Assembly: GCA_001931535.1 (NCBI GenBank) | Contig: CP016211.1 | Span: 15,391,501 to 15,455,500 of the forward strand | Reading direction: 5' to 3' | DNA: 64,000 nucleotides | Source: Minicystis rosea | GTDB lineage: Bacteria; Myxococcota_A; Polyangia; Polyangiales; Polyangiaceae | In this document: piece after piece, positions 18,402 through 27,393 of the stretch | Layout: every line of letters starts with the position of its first letter | How positions within the stretch are numbered: the first letter of the stretch is position 1 | Notes under the pieces: model-generated | Told to the model about the DNA's origin: nothing | What the model saw: the letters and a program-made list of their open reading frames with translations, nothing else | Databases searched by the model: none | Program-made: the position numbers and the translations under genes

Positions 18402-20699
18402 ATGGCGGCGCCACCCCGGCGCTGCGCGAGGAGGCCGGAAAACAAGCGCAATCGTGCATGGCATGGGAGCCGCACGGGCCGCGGCGTGGACCCCATTGTC
18501 GACATTCTTCGCGGACGCTTCGGCATCCAGGACCTCCGTTCTTTTCAACGCGACGCCGTCGAGGCGCTCCTCGGCGTAACGCCGCCGGGCGAGGCGCTCG
18601 ACGATCGCACGCGTCGCGTGCTCCTCGTCGCGCCCACGGGAGGAGGTAAATCGCTGTGCTACCAGCTCCCCGCGGCGCTGCTCCCGGGCACGGCGCTCGT
18701 GCTCTCGCCGCTGATCTCGCTGATGGAAGATCAGGTCCGCGCGCTCTCGGCGCGCGGGATCGCGGCCACGTTCTTGGCCTCGACGTTGCCGCGCGCGGAG
18801 AACGCGCGCCGCCTCGCGGAGGTGCGGCGCGGCGCCGTCCGCATCGTCTACGCCGCGCCGGAGCGGCTCCTCTCGCCGGGCTTCTTGGAGGCGCTCGGCG
18901 ATGGCCGCCTCTCGCTGGTCGCCGTCGACGAGGCCCATTGCATCGTGCAATGGGGGCACGACTTCAGGCCCGATTACCTGCGGATCGGCGAGGCGCTTTC
19001 GCGGCTCGATCCGCCGCGCGTGATCGCGTGCACGGCGACCGCCACGCCGGAGGCCCGCGCCGAGATCGCCCGAGCGCTCGGTTGGCAAGGAAAGCCTTTC
19101 TCCTTGGTGCTGCGTGGCTTCGCCCGGCCCAACTTGCACCTCGCGGTGCGTCCCGTCTCGGGCCCGCGCGAGGCGCACCTGGAGGCGGTGCGCGCGCTCG
19201 TGGACGCGCTGGGATCGCCCGAGAAGCCTTCTGGGGCCGCGATCGTCTACACGGCGACGCGGCGCGGAGCGGAGGTGCTCGCGCGCAAGCTCGTGGAGCG
19301 CGGCTTCGCGGCCGTGGCCTATCACGCGGGGCTCGACGCCGTCGCGCGCGCGCGGATCTCGGAGGCGTTCGCGGCGCGATCGCTGCCGGTGGTGGTGGCG
19401 ACCAACGCCTTCGGCATGGGCATCGATCGGCCCGACGTGCGCATCGTGGTGCACGCGCAGCCCGCGGCGTCCGTCGAGGGCTATTACCAAGAGGTCGGGC
19501 GCGCCGGCCGCGATGGTCGAGAAGCGCGCGGCCTCCTGCTGATCTCCGGCATCGATCTGGTGTTGCGACGGCGGCTGTGCGCGCTCGGGGAGGGCTCTGC
19601 CCCGGCGAGCCCCGAGGACGCGGCGCGCGCTTGGGATCGCTTCCGCGCGCTGCTCGCGTACGTCGACGCGGCCACCTGCCGTCACGATTTCATCCTCCGC
19701 CATTTCGGTGACGAGGCGGAGTCGCTCGGGGGCTGCGGCCATTGCGACGTCTGCCTCACCACGCGCGATCCCGCGGCGCTCGACGAGGATCGCGACACCG
19801 TGCGGCGCGCCTTGGCCGGTGTCGCGCGGGCGCGCGGCGCGGCCGGCCTGTCCGCGATCGCCGCCATGCTGATCGGGGATCGCAGCCGCGCCGTGCTCCG
19901 GCTCGGCCTCGAGCAGCTCTCGACCTTCGGCGCGCTGGCCGGGCGCCCGGTGGACGAGGTGATGGGCGTGCTTCGGGTGCTGCTCGCCAATGGCTGGATC
20001 GATTTCGACGGCAGCGAGATCCCTTTGCCGCGCATGACGCCGCTCGGATGGAAGGTCGCGCGCGGTGACCTGGAGATCCGCGTGGTCCTGCCGAGCGTGC
20101 GCCGCCCCGAGAAGAAGCGTCATCGCGAGCGATTTCCGCATCCGCTCCAACGGCCCGCGAACGACGATTCACCCGCGCCGAGGAGCCGCGATGAAGGCCG
20201 TCACGAAGCTCCGCCCGCCGGCATCGAGCCTCCTCGCGCCGGCGAGCATCGATCGGAGCTCGCCGGCACCACACCCGCGGCCACGCCTTCTTCGAGCCTC
20301 GATCCTCCGCCGGATCCGCATCTCCTCGCCGCGTTGCGCGCGCATCGATCCACCGTCGCGCGCGCCCTCGGCGTGCCTCCCTACGTCGTCGCGCACGAAC
20401 GCACCCTCGTGGCCATCGCGACCGCGCGCCCGCACGATGTGGCCGCGCTCCTCGCCTGTCATGGCATGGGCCCGAAGCGCGTCGCTGCCCACGGCGACGG
20501 CCTCCTCGCCATCGTGCGCGCGCACGAGCCCACGACGGCCATCGCGCACGAGCCGGTGATGGCAATCGCGCACGAGCCGGTGATGGCCATCGCGCACGAG
20601 CCGGCGATGGCAATTGCGACCGCCGTGGTGAGGCCCGGCACGGCTGCCCTCGGCGATCTCGCCTATGCGCGGTTCTGGCAGCACGTGCAGCGACAATGA
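18402..20699 (+). CDS. recQ: RecQ family ATP-dependent DNA helicase
   Basis: DNA helicase of up to 765 residues in genome maintenance. Superfamily 2 motifs are clear: APTGGGKSLCYQLPA (I), SPLISLMEDQV (Ia), VDEAHCIVQWGHDFRPDY (II plus aromatic loop, with Val where Ser is usual), ACTATATPEA (III), ATNAFGMGIDRPDVR (V) and YYQEVGRAGRDG (VI). The RecQ-Ct zinc site is CRHDF then CGHCDVC, followed by a winged helix. The C-terminus has an HRDC-like region (LLAALRAHRSTVARALGVPPYVV) interrupted by a tandem peptide repeat. The first 28 residues are Arg-rich and a GTG at 18486 may be the true start. Family certain. Confidence 0.95.
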   Translation: MAAPPRRCARRPENKRNRAWHGSRTGRGVDPIVDILRGRFGIQDLRSFQRDAVEALLGVTPPGEALDDRTRRVLLVAPTGGGKSLCYQLPAALLPGTALVLSPLISLMEDQVRALSARGIAATFLASTLPRAENARRLAEVRRGAVRIVYAAPERLLSPGFLEALGDGRLSLVAVDEAHCIVQWGHDFRPDYLRIGEALSRLDPPRVIACTATATPEARAEIARALGWQGKPFSLVLRGFARPNLHLAVRPVSGPREAHLEAVRALVDALGSPEKPSGAAIVYTATRRGAEVLARKLVERGFAAVAYHAGLDAVARARISEAFAARSLPVVVATNAFGMGIDRPDVRIVVHAQPAASVEGYYQEVGRAGRDGREARGLLLISGIDLVLRRRLCALGEGSAPASPEDAARAWDRFRALLAYVDAATCRHDFILRHFGDEAESLGGCGHCDVCLTTRDPAALDEDRDTVRRALAGVARARGAAGLSAIAAMLIGDRSRAVLRLGLEQLSTFGALAGRPVDEVMGVLRVLLANGWIDFDGSEIPLPRMTPLGWKVARGDLEIRVVLPSVRRPEKKRHRERFPHPLQRPANDDSPAPRSRDEGRHEAPPAGIEPPRAGEHRSELAGTTPAATPSSSLDPPPDPHLLAALRAHRSTVARALGVPPYVVAHERTLVAIATARPHDVAALLACHGMGPKRVAAHGDGLLAIVRAHEPTTAIAHEPVMAIAHEPVMAIAHEPAMAIATAVVRPGTAALGDLAYARFWQHVQRQ
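20524..20619 (+). repeat. 24-bp in-frame tandem repeat within recQ
   Basis: About four units of 24 bp encoding IAHEPVMA-type octapeptides lie in the recQ C-terminus. The middle two are nearly identical; the outer ones have drifted (AHEPTTAI, AHEPAMAI). The period is a multiple of three, so copy-number change keeps the frame. Confidence 0.8.
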
Positions 20700-20790
20700 G
20701 CGTCGAGGCCGTCTGTTGCCGAAGATATGATGTTGGGAGATTCGATGTCGGGAGATGGGATGTCTGACCCGTGGAGGGCCATTCAGGCGC

Positions 20791-22271
20791 TCACGGGCAC
20801 GTGGAGGACGTTTGGCAGCCGACGGGATCCGACACCTGGACGCTGCCCGTCCACCCCGCTCCTTGGAGCTGGCTCGCCAGCGCATCGATTTGGCACTGCG
20901 GGAGGAGCGGATTGTTGCCGATGTTGAAGATCCCCGTGTTGCTCGGGCCGAGATTGGTCAAGAGAGGAAAGTGAATGGCCGCGAGGAACGGGTGCGAATC
21001 GCCCGGGTGGCAAATGCCGAACTCCGCATCTGGATCGAGATCGAGCGCCGTCGAGAGCGGGGGCGGCGCTCCGGCGCCGATGGAGACGAGCGCCGGGAAA
21101 TCCAGCACGCTCGACTGCATGTGATAGAACGCGATGGACGAGCCCACGGTGGTGAGCGCGGGGACGTTCAACGTCGTGAGGTTGGTGAGCTCGAAGACGG
21201 TGCCCACGCTCTCGAGCGAAGGCGCATCGAGGGTCGTCATCCCCCAGTAAATCGAGAATCGCCCACCCACGCTTTGCAGCGCGGGCAGGGAGACGGCGAG
21301 GTTGTCGCCGCCGGTGATGTAGAAGTCCTCGTCGACCGTCGTGAGGCTCGAAAGGTCGAGGCTCGTGAAGTGGTCTGGTCCGTAGTTGAACCAGATGTTG
21401 CGTGCATGGGTGAGCGCCGGCAGGCTCAGTGTCGTCAAAGCCTTGTTGAAGTCGGGGCCGAGCCACAAGTCGCCATGCACGTTTTGGAGCGCCGGGAGCG
21501 CGACCTCGGCCATGTTCCACGTGGAGATGCCGAGGTCGCCGGTGATCTCGCAATAGGAGCTGATGGTCAGGCGATCGCTCTCGTTCGTGATGTAGAAGCT
21601 GCCTTGATAGGCGCACGGCGACGCGCCGCCCGCTCCCGTGGTGCTCTCACCGCCCACACCGCCGGTGCCACTGCTGGTCTCGCTCGTGCTGCCCGCACCG
21701 CCGGTGCCGGCGGGGGGCCGCCGCCGCCGCAGCCGCCGCCGCAGCCGGCGAGGCTGCCGCCGCCGGCGCCGCCCACGCCGCCCACGACGACCGAAGGGGC
21801 ATAGAGGGAAAAGCTGCGCGTCGTGAACGAGGCGAATCCAGGCTCGAACGTGACGCCGGCGAGGGGCGCTTCATCCCAGGCCTTGCACGCGTCCGCGCCC
21901 GCGGTGCCGGCCATGCACGAGGCATGAACGACATTGCCATTCGCGCTGCCGGCCTCGAGCGGGAGCTCGACCCGAACGGGCACGCTGAAGGTCACGCCGT
22001 GCGGCTCGAAGGAGAGCACGTCTCCGCCGTACGCGAGGCCGCCTGCGAGCGGCGGTGCGGCTGCGGCGGACACGGCGCGAATCGCAATGGGCGTGGGCGC
22101 GGCGAGCGCGCCTTCGGGGATGATGACCCGCGCGCCGTTCGGGCCCACGAGGGTGCCGCCGGCGGGGCCGATCTCCGTGGTCACCTCGACGGAGCCGCTG
22201 CAGGCCGGGGCGAGGACGAGGGCTAGGAGAGAGATGCAAGGGAAGAGCGAAGCACGGCGAGCGCTGAGCAC
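20791..22271 (-). pseudogene. ZU5-like/L-domain lipoprotein split by a 1-base frameshift
   Basis: The 5' part (GTG 22271) encodes a lipoprotein signal ending LVLAPAC, then a ZU5-like domain (EIGPAGGTLVGPNGARVIIP, EGAL) and a Gly-rich linker, then turns into Arg/Ala nonsense. The 3' part, in another frame, starts inside a matching Gly/Ser/Thr linker and continues with leucine-rich L-domain-like repeats (LPALQNVHGDLWLG, SLPALQSVGGRFSI, LNVPALTTVGSSI) to about 20791. The frames join at a six-G run, 21712-21717; one extra base gives the linker GPPAGTGGAGSTSETSSGTG. The rebuilt protein has about 493 residues. It is either an assembly error or a true frameshift; surface binding is a reasonable guess for the intact form. 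Confidence 0.7.
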
Positions 22272-22394
22272 GACGCCATGATGCCCGAGGTGCGCCCGGC
22301 ATTCATCCCCAGAGATGCTGGGGCGAAGGCGCCTCTCGACGCTGGGGCCTCGAGCGGCCCCAAACCCCAGGCCCCGACGGGCCCAGCAACACGT

Positions 22395-23081
22395 TCACGC
22401 GGCGCCGCGCTCGGTCTCCCACAGGCCAAAGGCCGCGCCTTGTGGATCCTCGCAATGGGCGACGCGCACGCCGCTCGGCAGCAGCGTCGGGCCCGTCGTG
22501 GTGCCGCCGTGGGCGCGCACGGCGCTCAGCGCGACGTCGAGGGACGGAACCCCGAATTGAAAGAGCCAATGCGGGTGGACCTCGGGGCGTCCGGCGACAT
22601 CCATGAACGAGCCCACGCTCGCTTCGCCGGCGCTCCACGAAAAGGGCCTGACCGTGCCCATGCCCGGTCCGAGATCCACCGGGCTTTGCAGGGCCCAACC
22701 GAAGATCTCGGCGTGGCGCTCGGCCGTCCGCGCCGCATCGGTGGTGTTCAGATGGTGCCACACGACGCCGGCACGCGAAGGCTCCATGGCATTCGTCACG
22801 GCCACGACCGCGCCGCCGGGATCGCGCAGGAGAACGGTCTCACCCGACTGCGGCCCGAGCCGCGTCGCGCCCTGCGCCACGAGCTTCGCGGCGACGGCTT
22901 CGGCACCGCCGATGTCGGCCACGCCGATGTGCCCGAGCCAATGCGCGGGCGCTCCACGCGCCGCGGCGGCCGCCGGAAGCGGAACGATGGCGTCTCCCTG
23001 ATGGCCCAGCACGGCGTCGTAAAACGCGGCGGCGCGGGCGACGTCGGTGGTGCGGAGCTCGAATCGACGGAAGCGTTGCAT
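22395..23081 (-). CDS. Two-domain VOC (glyoxalase/bleomycin-resistance) family protein
   Basis: Cytoplasmic protein of 228 residues built from two vicinal-oxygen-chelate modules, about 1-105 and 105-225. Module 1 shows FELRTTDVARAAAFYDAVLG and ends LLRDPGGAVVAVTN; module 2 shows VVWHHLNTTDAARTAERHAE then CEDPQGAAFGLWE. These features fit the hydroxylase/CFP-30-like branch found in actinomycetes and myxobacteria. Possible metal ligands His and Glu are present, but catalytic activity cannot be assigned. ATG start; neighbour of a repeat-bearing intergenic region and an SDR gene on the same strand. Confidence 0.9.
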   Translation of the reverse strand: MQRFRRFELRTTDVARAAAFYDAVLGHQGDAIVPLPAAAAARGAPAHWLGHIGVADIGGAEAVAAKLVAQGATRLGPQSGETVLLRDPGGAVVAVTNAMEPSRAGVVWHHLNTTDAARTAERHAEIFGWALQSPVDLGPGMGTVRPFSWSAGEASVGSFMDVAGRPEVHPHWLFQFGVPSLDVALSAVRAHGGTTTGPTLLPSGVRVAHCEDPQGAAFGLWETERGAA

Positions 23082-23174
23082 CGCGTGATGGATACTTCAG
23101 GACAGCCGCGGATGTGCAAGCACGTCGCGACTGCCCTGGAATCGTCCCGTCGTTCGATCCCGAGAGGGAGAAGG

Positions 23175-23351
23175 AACGCAAAGTCGCAAAGACGCAAAAA
23201 GGCGAGGAGGGATTGAGACGCGTTGCACGAGCTCCCAGCGCCGGCTCGACCGAGGCGGGGAAGGAGCGCCAAGGCGCAAGAGACGCTAAAAGGCAGGGGA
23301 GAATGAGCCTCTTTGTCTTTTTGCGTCTTTGCGTCTTTGCGACTTTGCGTT
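23175..23351. repeat. 21-bp perfect inverted repeat with degenerate internal copies
   Basis: The 21 bases at 23175-23195 (rich in GCAAAG, reading aacgcaaagtcgcaaag at the start) recur as exact reverse complement at 23331-23351. The right arm carries one extra tctttgcg unit, and a weaker copy (caaggcgcaagagacgcta) lies at about 23271-23290. The arms are about 135 bp apart between the VOC and SDR genes. It resembles a short non-coding interspersed repeat or the ends of a tiny mobile element; there is no coding content. Confidence 0.8.
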
Positions 23352-23396
23352 GAATCCGATCCGGTTCGCGCGCGGGCGCGCAGCACCAGGCAGGGC

Positions 23397-24164
23397 TCAA
23401 CGCAACACGCGCCCTTCCATGCCGCCGGCGACGGTGATGAATTCGCCGCTCACGTGTCGCGAGAGCGTGGGGGAGGCGAGGTAGAGGACGGCTGCGGCGA
23501 CGTCGGCGGGGGTGGCGACGCGGCGCAGAGGCATGGTGCGGGTCACTTGGTCGAGCGCGCCGCTGGCTTCGAGGGTGGCTTGGGCCATCGGGGTGACGGT
23601 CCAGCCGGGCTCGACGAGGTTTGCGCGGGCCCAGGGATCGAGGGTGACGATTTCGTTCTTCAACGAGAGCACGAGCCCGCGGAGCGCGGCCTTGGTGGCG
23701 GCATATTCGGCATGGCCGGCCTCGCCGAAGCGGCCCGCGGTCGATCCGATGAAGACGATGGATGCTCCATGGCCGTCCGGGCGTGGGCCCGTGCGTGCGA
23801 GCGCGTCGAGAAACGCGCGCGCCGTCCACATCGCGCCGAGGAGGTTGGTGTCGATCACCTCGCGAATGCGGGCCTCGGGCAACTCGTGGAGGGGCAGGGC
23901 TTCTTCCGGCCAGATGCCGGCGTTGACGACGCAGACGTCGACGCGGCCGAACGCGCGCACGGCGTTGCTCATCGCGGCGTCCATCTGATCGAGGCGGCGC
24001 ACGTCGGCGAGGAGCGAGACGACGCTCGCCTCGGACGGCACGCCGCGCCGCGAGCAGGCCGCCACGCGGGCGCCCTCGGCGACGAAGGCGCGGACGAGCT
24101 CTTGGCCGATGCCGCCGGAGGCTCCGGTGACGAAGACCGCTTTGTCGGAGAGGGCCGAGTCCAT
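23397..24164 (-). CDS. Short-chain dehydrogenase/reductase
   Basis: Classical SDR of 255 residues, an NAD(P)-dependent oxidoreductase. It shows the cofactor motif TGASGGIG (residues 14-21), NAG at the end of beta-4 (VCVVNAGIW), the catalytic Ser in FIGSTAG and Tyr-x-x-x-Lys as YAATK. Arg in SRR after beta-2 suggests NADP preference. The C-terminal VSGEFITVAGGM is typical of quinone or acyl-carrier reductases. Substrate unknown; it stands alone apart from the VOC gene on the same strand. Confidence 0.93.
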   Translation of the reverse strand: MDSALSDKAVFVTGASGGIGQELVRAFVAEGARVAACSRRGVPSEASVVSLLADVRRLDQMDAAMSNAVRAFGRVDVCVVNAGIWPEEALPLHELPEARIREVIDTNLLGAMWTARAFLDALARTGPRPDGHGASIVFIGSTAGRFGEAGHAEYAATKAALRGLVLSLKNEIVTLDPWARANLVEPGWTVTPMAQATLEASGALDQVTRTMPLRRVATPADVAAAVLYLASPTLSRHVSGEFITVAGGMEGRVLR

Positions 24165-24331
24165 GCGTGGAATCTACACGGATTGACCCAGGCCGCAGCG
24201 AGCGAGCGCTCTCATGGGAATCGACCCGCGCAAGGCAGGTCGGCAACGCTCGCGTGTGGGCTATTTCTCCGGTGACGTCATCACATCGACGCGCGCGCTC
24301 ATCGTGAATGCGCGAGCCGTCCCCTGCGCGG

Positions 24332-24874
24332 TCACTGCACGCGGACGCGACAGTTTCCGTCGTCCGGGAGCACGGAGACGATGGTGCCGAGACAGTCGGC
24401 GTCGCCGGTGAACGGGGCGCAGGCGGTGACCGCGTCGGCGCAGCCTCCGTTGCCGCCGCCGGCGCCGCTGCTTCCATCGCCGAAGAGGGTGTGAAGGCAC
24501 GTATCGAGCTGGGCCACGGTGGCGGTGCAGGCTTGGGCCTTGAGGCTGTCCACGCAGTGCTCGAAGGACAGGTTGAGGATGCAGGCGCCGCCGTCCGAGC
24601 ATCCCATGCCGGCGTAGCCGCTCACCGTGCCGTCGGCGGCGACGTCGCGGCTCGTCGTGGGGGCGTCCTCCCAGAACTGGTGGCCGTACCAGGTGCAGAA
24701 CGCGCCGCGCTCCGCGTCGGTGAGATCGGCGATGGGGGTGTCGGTGGGGACGTCGGTGGCCTCCGAGGCCGACTGGTTCATGGTGATGGCGTCGAGGCGA
24801 GCATCGCCGCAGGCCAAGGCGAGGAGCGCGGCGCTGCCGAGGGCGGCAGCGGCAACGAGGTGACGAGCGTGCAT
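24332..24874 (-). CDS. Cysteine-rich predicted lipoprotein
   Basis: Small lipoprotein of 180 residues without a recognised domain. ATG at 24874 begins MHARHLVAAAALGSAALLAL with lipobox LALAC. The mature part has about nine Cys spaced through the chain (FCTWYG, GCSDGGACI, HCVDSLKAQACTA, CLHTLFGD, GCADAVTACAPF, DCLGTI, CRVRVQ), implying a disulfide-stabilised domain. This pattern recurs in myxobacterial lipoproteins of unknown role. GAGAGG lies about 11 bases upstream. The start was preferred to one 21 codons earlier that lacks the signal at its N-terminus. Confidence 0.75.
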   Translation of the reverse strand: MHARHLVAAAALGSAALLALACGDARLDAITMNQSASEATDVPTDTPIADLTDAERGAFCTWYGHQFWEDAPTTSRDVAADGTVSGYAGMGCSDGGACILNLSFEHCVDSLKAQACTATVAQLDTCLHTLFGDGSSGAGGGNGGCADAVTACAPFTGDADCLGTIVSVLPDDGNCRVRVQ

Positions 24875-25036
24875 GGACGGTGTTCCTCTCGGACAGCCGA
24901 CGTCAGGCCCGAAGCGGCGCGACGTTCGAGCAGGCATGGGTGGAGGGAGAGGGCGCGAGCTCTCTCCTGGGACGAAGGCGGCGCTGCGGCCGCGCTTCGA
25001 CAGTCACGGGAGGCGCGCGCCACGGCTCACGTGCGC

Positions 25037-26134
25037 TCACGGGACGCTCACCTCGAGCCCGAGCGAGCCGCTCAGGAAAGGGACGCCCCACGCCGCCGCG
25101 TCGCGCCCCGCGTAGGCGATCACCAACCGGCGCAGGGCCACGCCCGCGAGCAGGTCGGCGCGGATCACCAGGTGGCTCGCCACCGCGATGCCGAGACCCG
25201 GGCGCACGAAGGGGCCGCCGCTCCACGCCGAGGGGCTCGCGCCCGCATAGCGCGCGCTCCCGCCCGTGCCGTCGGTGTGCATCCAGACGAGGGCCGCGCC
25301 CGCGCCGATCGAAGGTCGGAAGCGCGCCGCCGGCAGCGGCTCGAAGCGCGCCTCGACGCCGAAGAGGGTGATTCGGCTCGACGACGTCCCCTCGGGCCCT
25401 TGATCGTGCGCGGTGGAGAGCGGCACCAGCGCCAACAGCCCCGCGGAGAGCTGCGGCACGATCCAACCCGAGAGGCCCACCGTGAGCGCCGGGAACGCCG
25501 GGAGCCCACCGGGGCTGCCCGTGATCGAAGCGCCGACGTCGATGCTCAGGAAAGGGCGCGTCGGGGCCGTCGGCGGGACCGGTGCCGTCGGCGTGTGCGC
25601 GGCGTTGGGCGGCGCGGAGGGCGGCGGCGGGAGGCCGGCAGCGGCGCGGAGGCCTTCGGGAGCAGGGGTTTCGCCGCGTGGCGGCTGGGCGGCGTCGAGC
25701 TCCATCAGGCTGGCGCGGAGCAGCTCGACGGCGCGCAGGGCCACCGTGCTCTCGGGTGCGGCGCCGGCCGCCATCACCTCGCGCAGCACCGTCTTGCCGG
25801 TGACCCGATCGACGACCCACACCTCCAGGCCCGCTCGCAACCACGCCACCCGCATCGCCGCGACCGCGGACGCGGCGCGGGCGCTGGCCTCCAGCGCCTC
25901 GCGCGAGAGCGCGCCCGGCGGCGCGGGAGCGGTGATCACCTCGAAGCCCAAGGCGGTCAGCTCGGCCCGGAGACGCTCCATGAAGGCGTGCTCCGTCTCG
26001 GCGGCCACCAACACCACACGCGGTGGATCGGCGGCGTGTGCGGGCTCGCCCGCGTGGAGACAGGCGAGCACCAACCCCGTGCACGCGAGGCGTCGCGCAC
26101 GCGTTGCGAGGGCCGCTCCGGGCGCGCGCCTCAC
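25037..26134 (-). CDS. Exported protein of ECF-sigma operon, probable outer-membrane barrel domain
   Basis: Exported protein of 365 residues, third gene of the sigma/FecR-like operon. It starts with GTG at 26134, overlapping the stop of the FecR-like gene as GTGA, with a signal peptide around RLACTGLVLACLHAGEPAHA. Residues 30-140 form a small alpha/beta domain (VVLVAAETEHAFMERLRAEL, GFEVITAP). A Pro-rich linker leads to a C-terminal region of alternating hydrophobic strands (FLSIDVGASITGSPGG, PQLSAGLLALVPL, LFGVEARFEPLPAARF) ending SGSLGLEVSVP, consistent with an outer-membrane barrel. It is not a TonB receptor; no plug domain is present. Confidence 0.75.
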   Translation of the reverse strand: MRRAPGAALATRARRLACTGLVLACLHAGEPAHAADPPRVVLVAAETEHAFMERLRAELTALGFEVITAPAPPGALSREALEASARAASAVAAMRVAWLRAGLEVWVVDRVTGKTVLREVMAAGAAPESTVALRAVELLRASLMELDAAQPPRGETPAPEGLRAAAGLPPPPSAPPNAAHTPTAPVPPTAPTRPFLSIDVGASITGSPGGLPAFPALTVGLSGWIVPQLSAGLLALVPLSTAHDQGPEGTSSSRITLFGVEARFEPLPAARFRPSIGAGAALVWMHTDGTGGSARYAGASPSAWSGGPFVRPGLGIAVASHLVIRADLLAGVALRRLVIAYAGRDAAAWGVPFLSGSLGLEVSVP

Positions 26135-27393
26135 TGCCCGACGAGCCTCCTCGCCGTCTCGGCGTGGGCGCCGTTGGGGTAGCTCCCGAGGTAGCGTTCG
26201 GCGGCTGCGCGCGCGCGGTCTGCGTCGCCGCTGCGATCGTGGCACTCCATGAGTCGGCCGAGCGCCTCGGGGGCGAGCGCGCCTCCAGGCTGCTCGCGCA
26301 GGTAAGTCCCGAACCACTCCGCCGCCTCGGCGTACGCCGAGCGACGCTCGAACGAGAGCCGCCCCAACACGAACGCGGCCGTGGCCGCCGCGGGCGAGCC
26401 CGAGAAGCGTCGCCGCAGCGCCGTCAGAGCCTCGGCCGCGCGCCCCGCGTTGCCGGCGAGGCGCGCCGCGTCCGCCAGATCCATGAGGTCGGTCGCGCTC
26501 GCGCGTGCACACAGCGCGGGGAAGCCCTCTTCCTCGGCGGCCCGCAGCGCGTCGGCGTAGCGGCCCTGCGCCGCGAGATCACGGTAGCGCGCGCGTGCAG
26601 CGGGGATGGCCGCCGAAGCGGGCATGCTCGCCGTGGTCGCCGGCGACGTGATGGGCGCGAGCGCTTCGGAGGCCGTGGCCGAAGGCGCGGGTGCGATGGA
26701 TGGTGGTGCAGCAGGAGCCACCGTTGCCGCTGACGAGGCCGCGGTGAGGGGCTCGCCGGAGGTGAGCGCGAGGTGGTGATCGCGACACGACACCACCAGC
26801 GTCTCGCCCGCGGTCACGCGGCGCCGCTCGCCCACCACGGGGCCGCTCACCTCGACGGAGCCCTCGCGCAGCGACAGGCGGAAGGTCTCCTCGTCGGGTT
26901 GGAAGCCGACCTCGAAGCGGGTGCCGGTCACGTGGACCTCGAAGGGCCCGGCGGTGACGCGCCAGCGCGTGTCCTCGGCGTGCACCACCGCCGCGGAGAG
27001 CGCCCCGCGCTCCAGCACCACGCGCGCGCCGCGCCGGTCGAGATCGGTGACGCGGGCCCGCGCCGTCGGATCGAGCGCCACCACCGTCCCATCGGAGAAA
27101 CGGAGCGGCAGCGTCGTGCCCGCGGGCGCAGCGATCCACGCGTCGGCGCGGCCGGCCACGCCCTCCACCGCGAACGAGAGCGCCGGGCGGCGCGCCCGCA
27201 CCCCGAAGAGCACCGCCATCGCCAGCGCCGCCGCCAGGGCCAGCACTGCGAGCGCGCGGTGCGAGGCAGGCCGCGAGGCGGCGGCGACCAAGCGCGCCCG
27301 GCTCGCGGCGAGGTCCTCGGCGCCGAGCGCCTCGTCCTGCTTGGCGCCGATGGCCCTCCCGAGCTCGATCAACGCACGCTCGTCGTTCCCCAT
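26131..27393 (-). CDS. FecR-domain membrane protein with TPR-like C-terminus
   Basis: Protein of 420 residues, second gene of the operon. The start at 27393 has AAGGAGGT just upstream. A cytoplasmic N-terminus is followed by a transmembrane helix (ALAVLALAAALAMAVLFGV, about 45-65), then a FecR-type beta domain (DGTVVALDPTARARV, GALSAAVVH, FEVHVTGTRFEVGF, LREGSVEVSG), a Pro/Ala/Ser linker, and TPR-like helices from about 290 (AAYAEAAEWFGTYLREQPGGA-type repeats). FecR proteins transmit a surface signal to a cognate ECF sigma. The start lies inside the sigma gene (25-bp overlap), so expression is likely coupled. The TPR part suggests partner binding in the periplasm. Confidence 0.88.
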   Translation of the reverse strand: MGNDERALIELGRAIGAKQDEALGAEDLAASRARLVAAASRPASHRALAVLALAAALAMAVLFGVRARRPALSFAVEGVAGRADAWIAAPAGTTLPLRFSDGTVVALDPTARARVTDLDRRGARVVLERGALSAAVVHAEDTRWRVTAGPFEVHVTGTRFEVGFQPDEETFRLSLREGSVEVSGPVVGERRRVTAGETLVVSCRDHHLALTSGEPLTAASSAATVAPAAPPSIAPAPSATASEALAPITSPATTASMPASAAIPAARARYRDLAAQGRYADALRAAEEEGFPALCARASATDLMDLADAARLAGNAGRAAEALTALRRRFSGSPAAATAAFVLGRLSFERRSAYAEAAEWFGTYLREQPGGALAPEALGRLMECHDRSGDADRARAAAERYLGSYPNGAHAETARRLVGQ

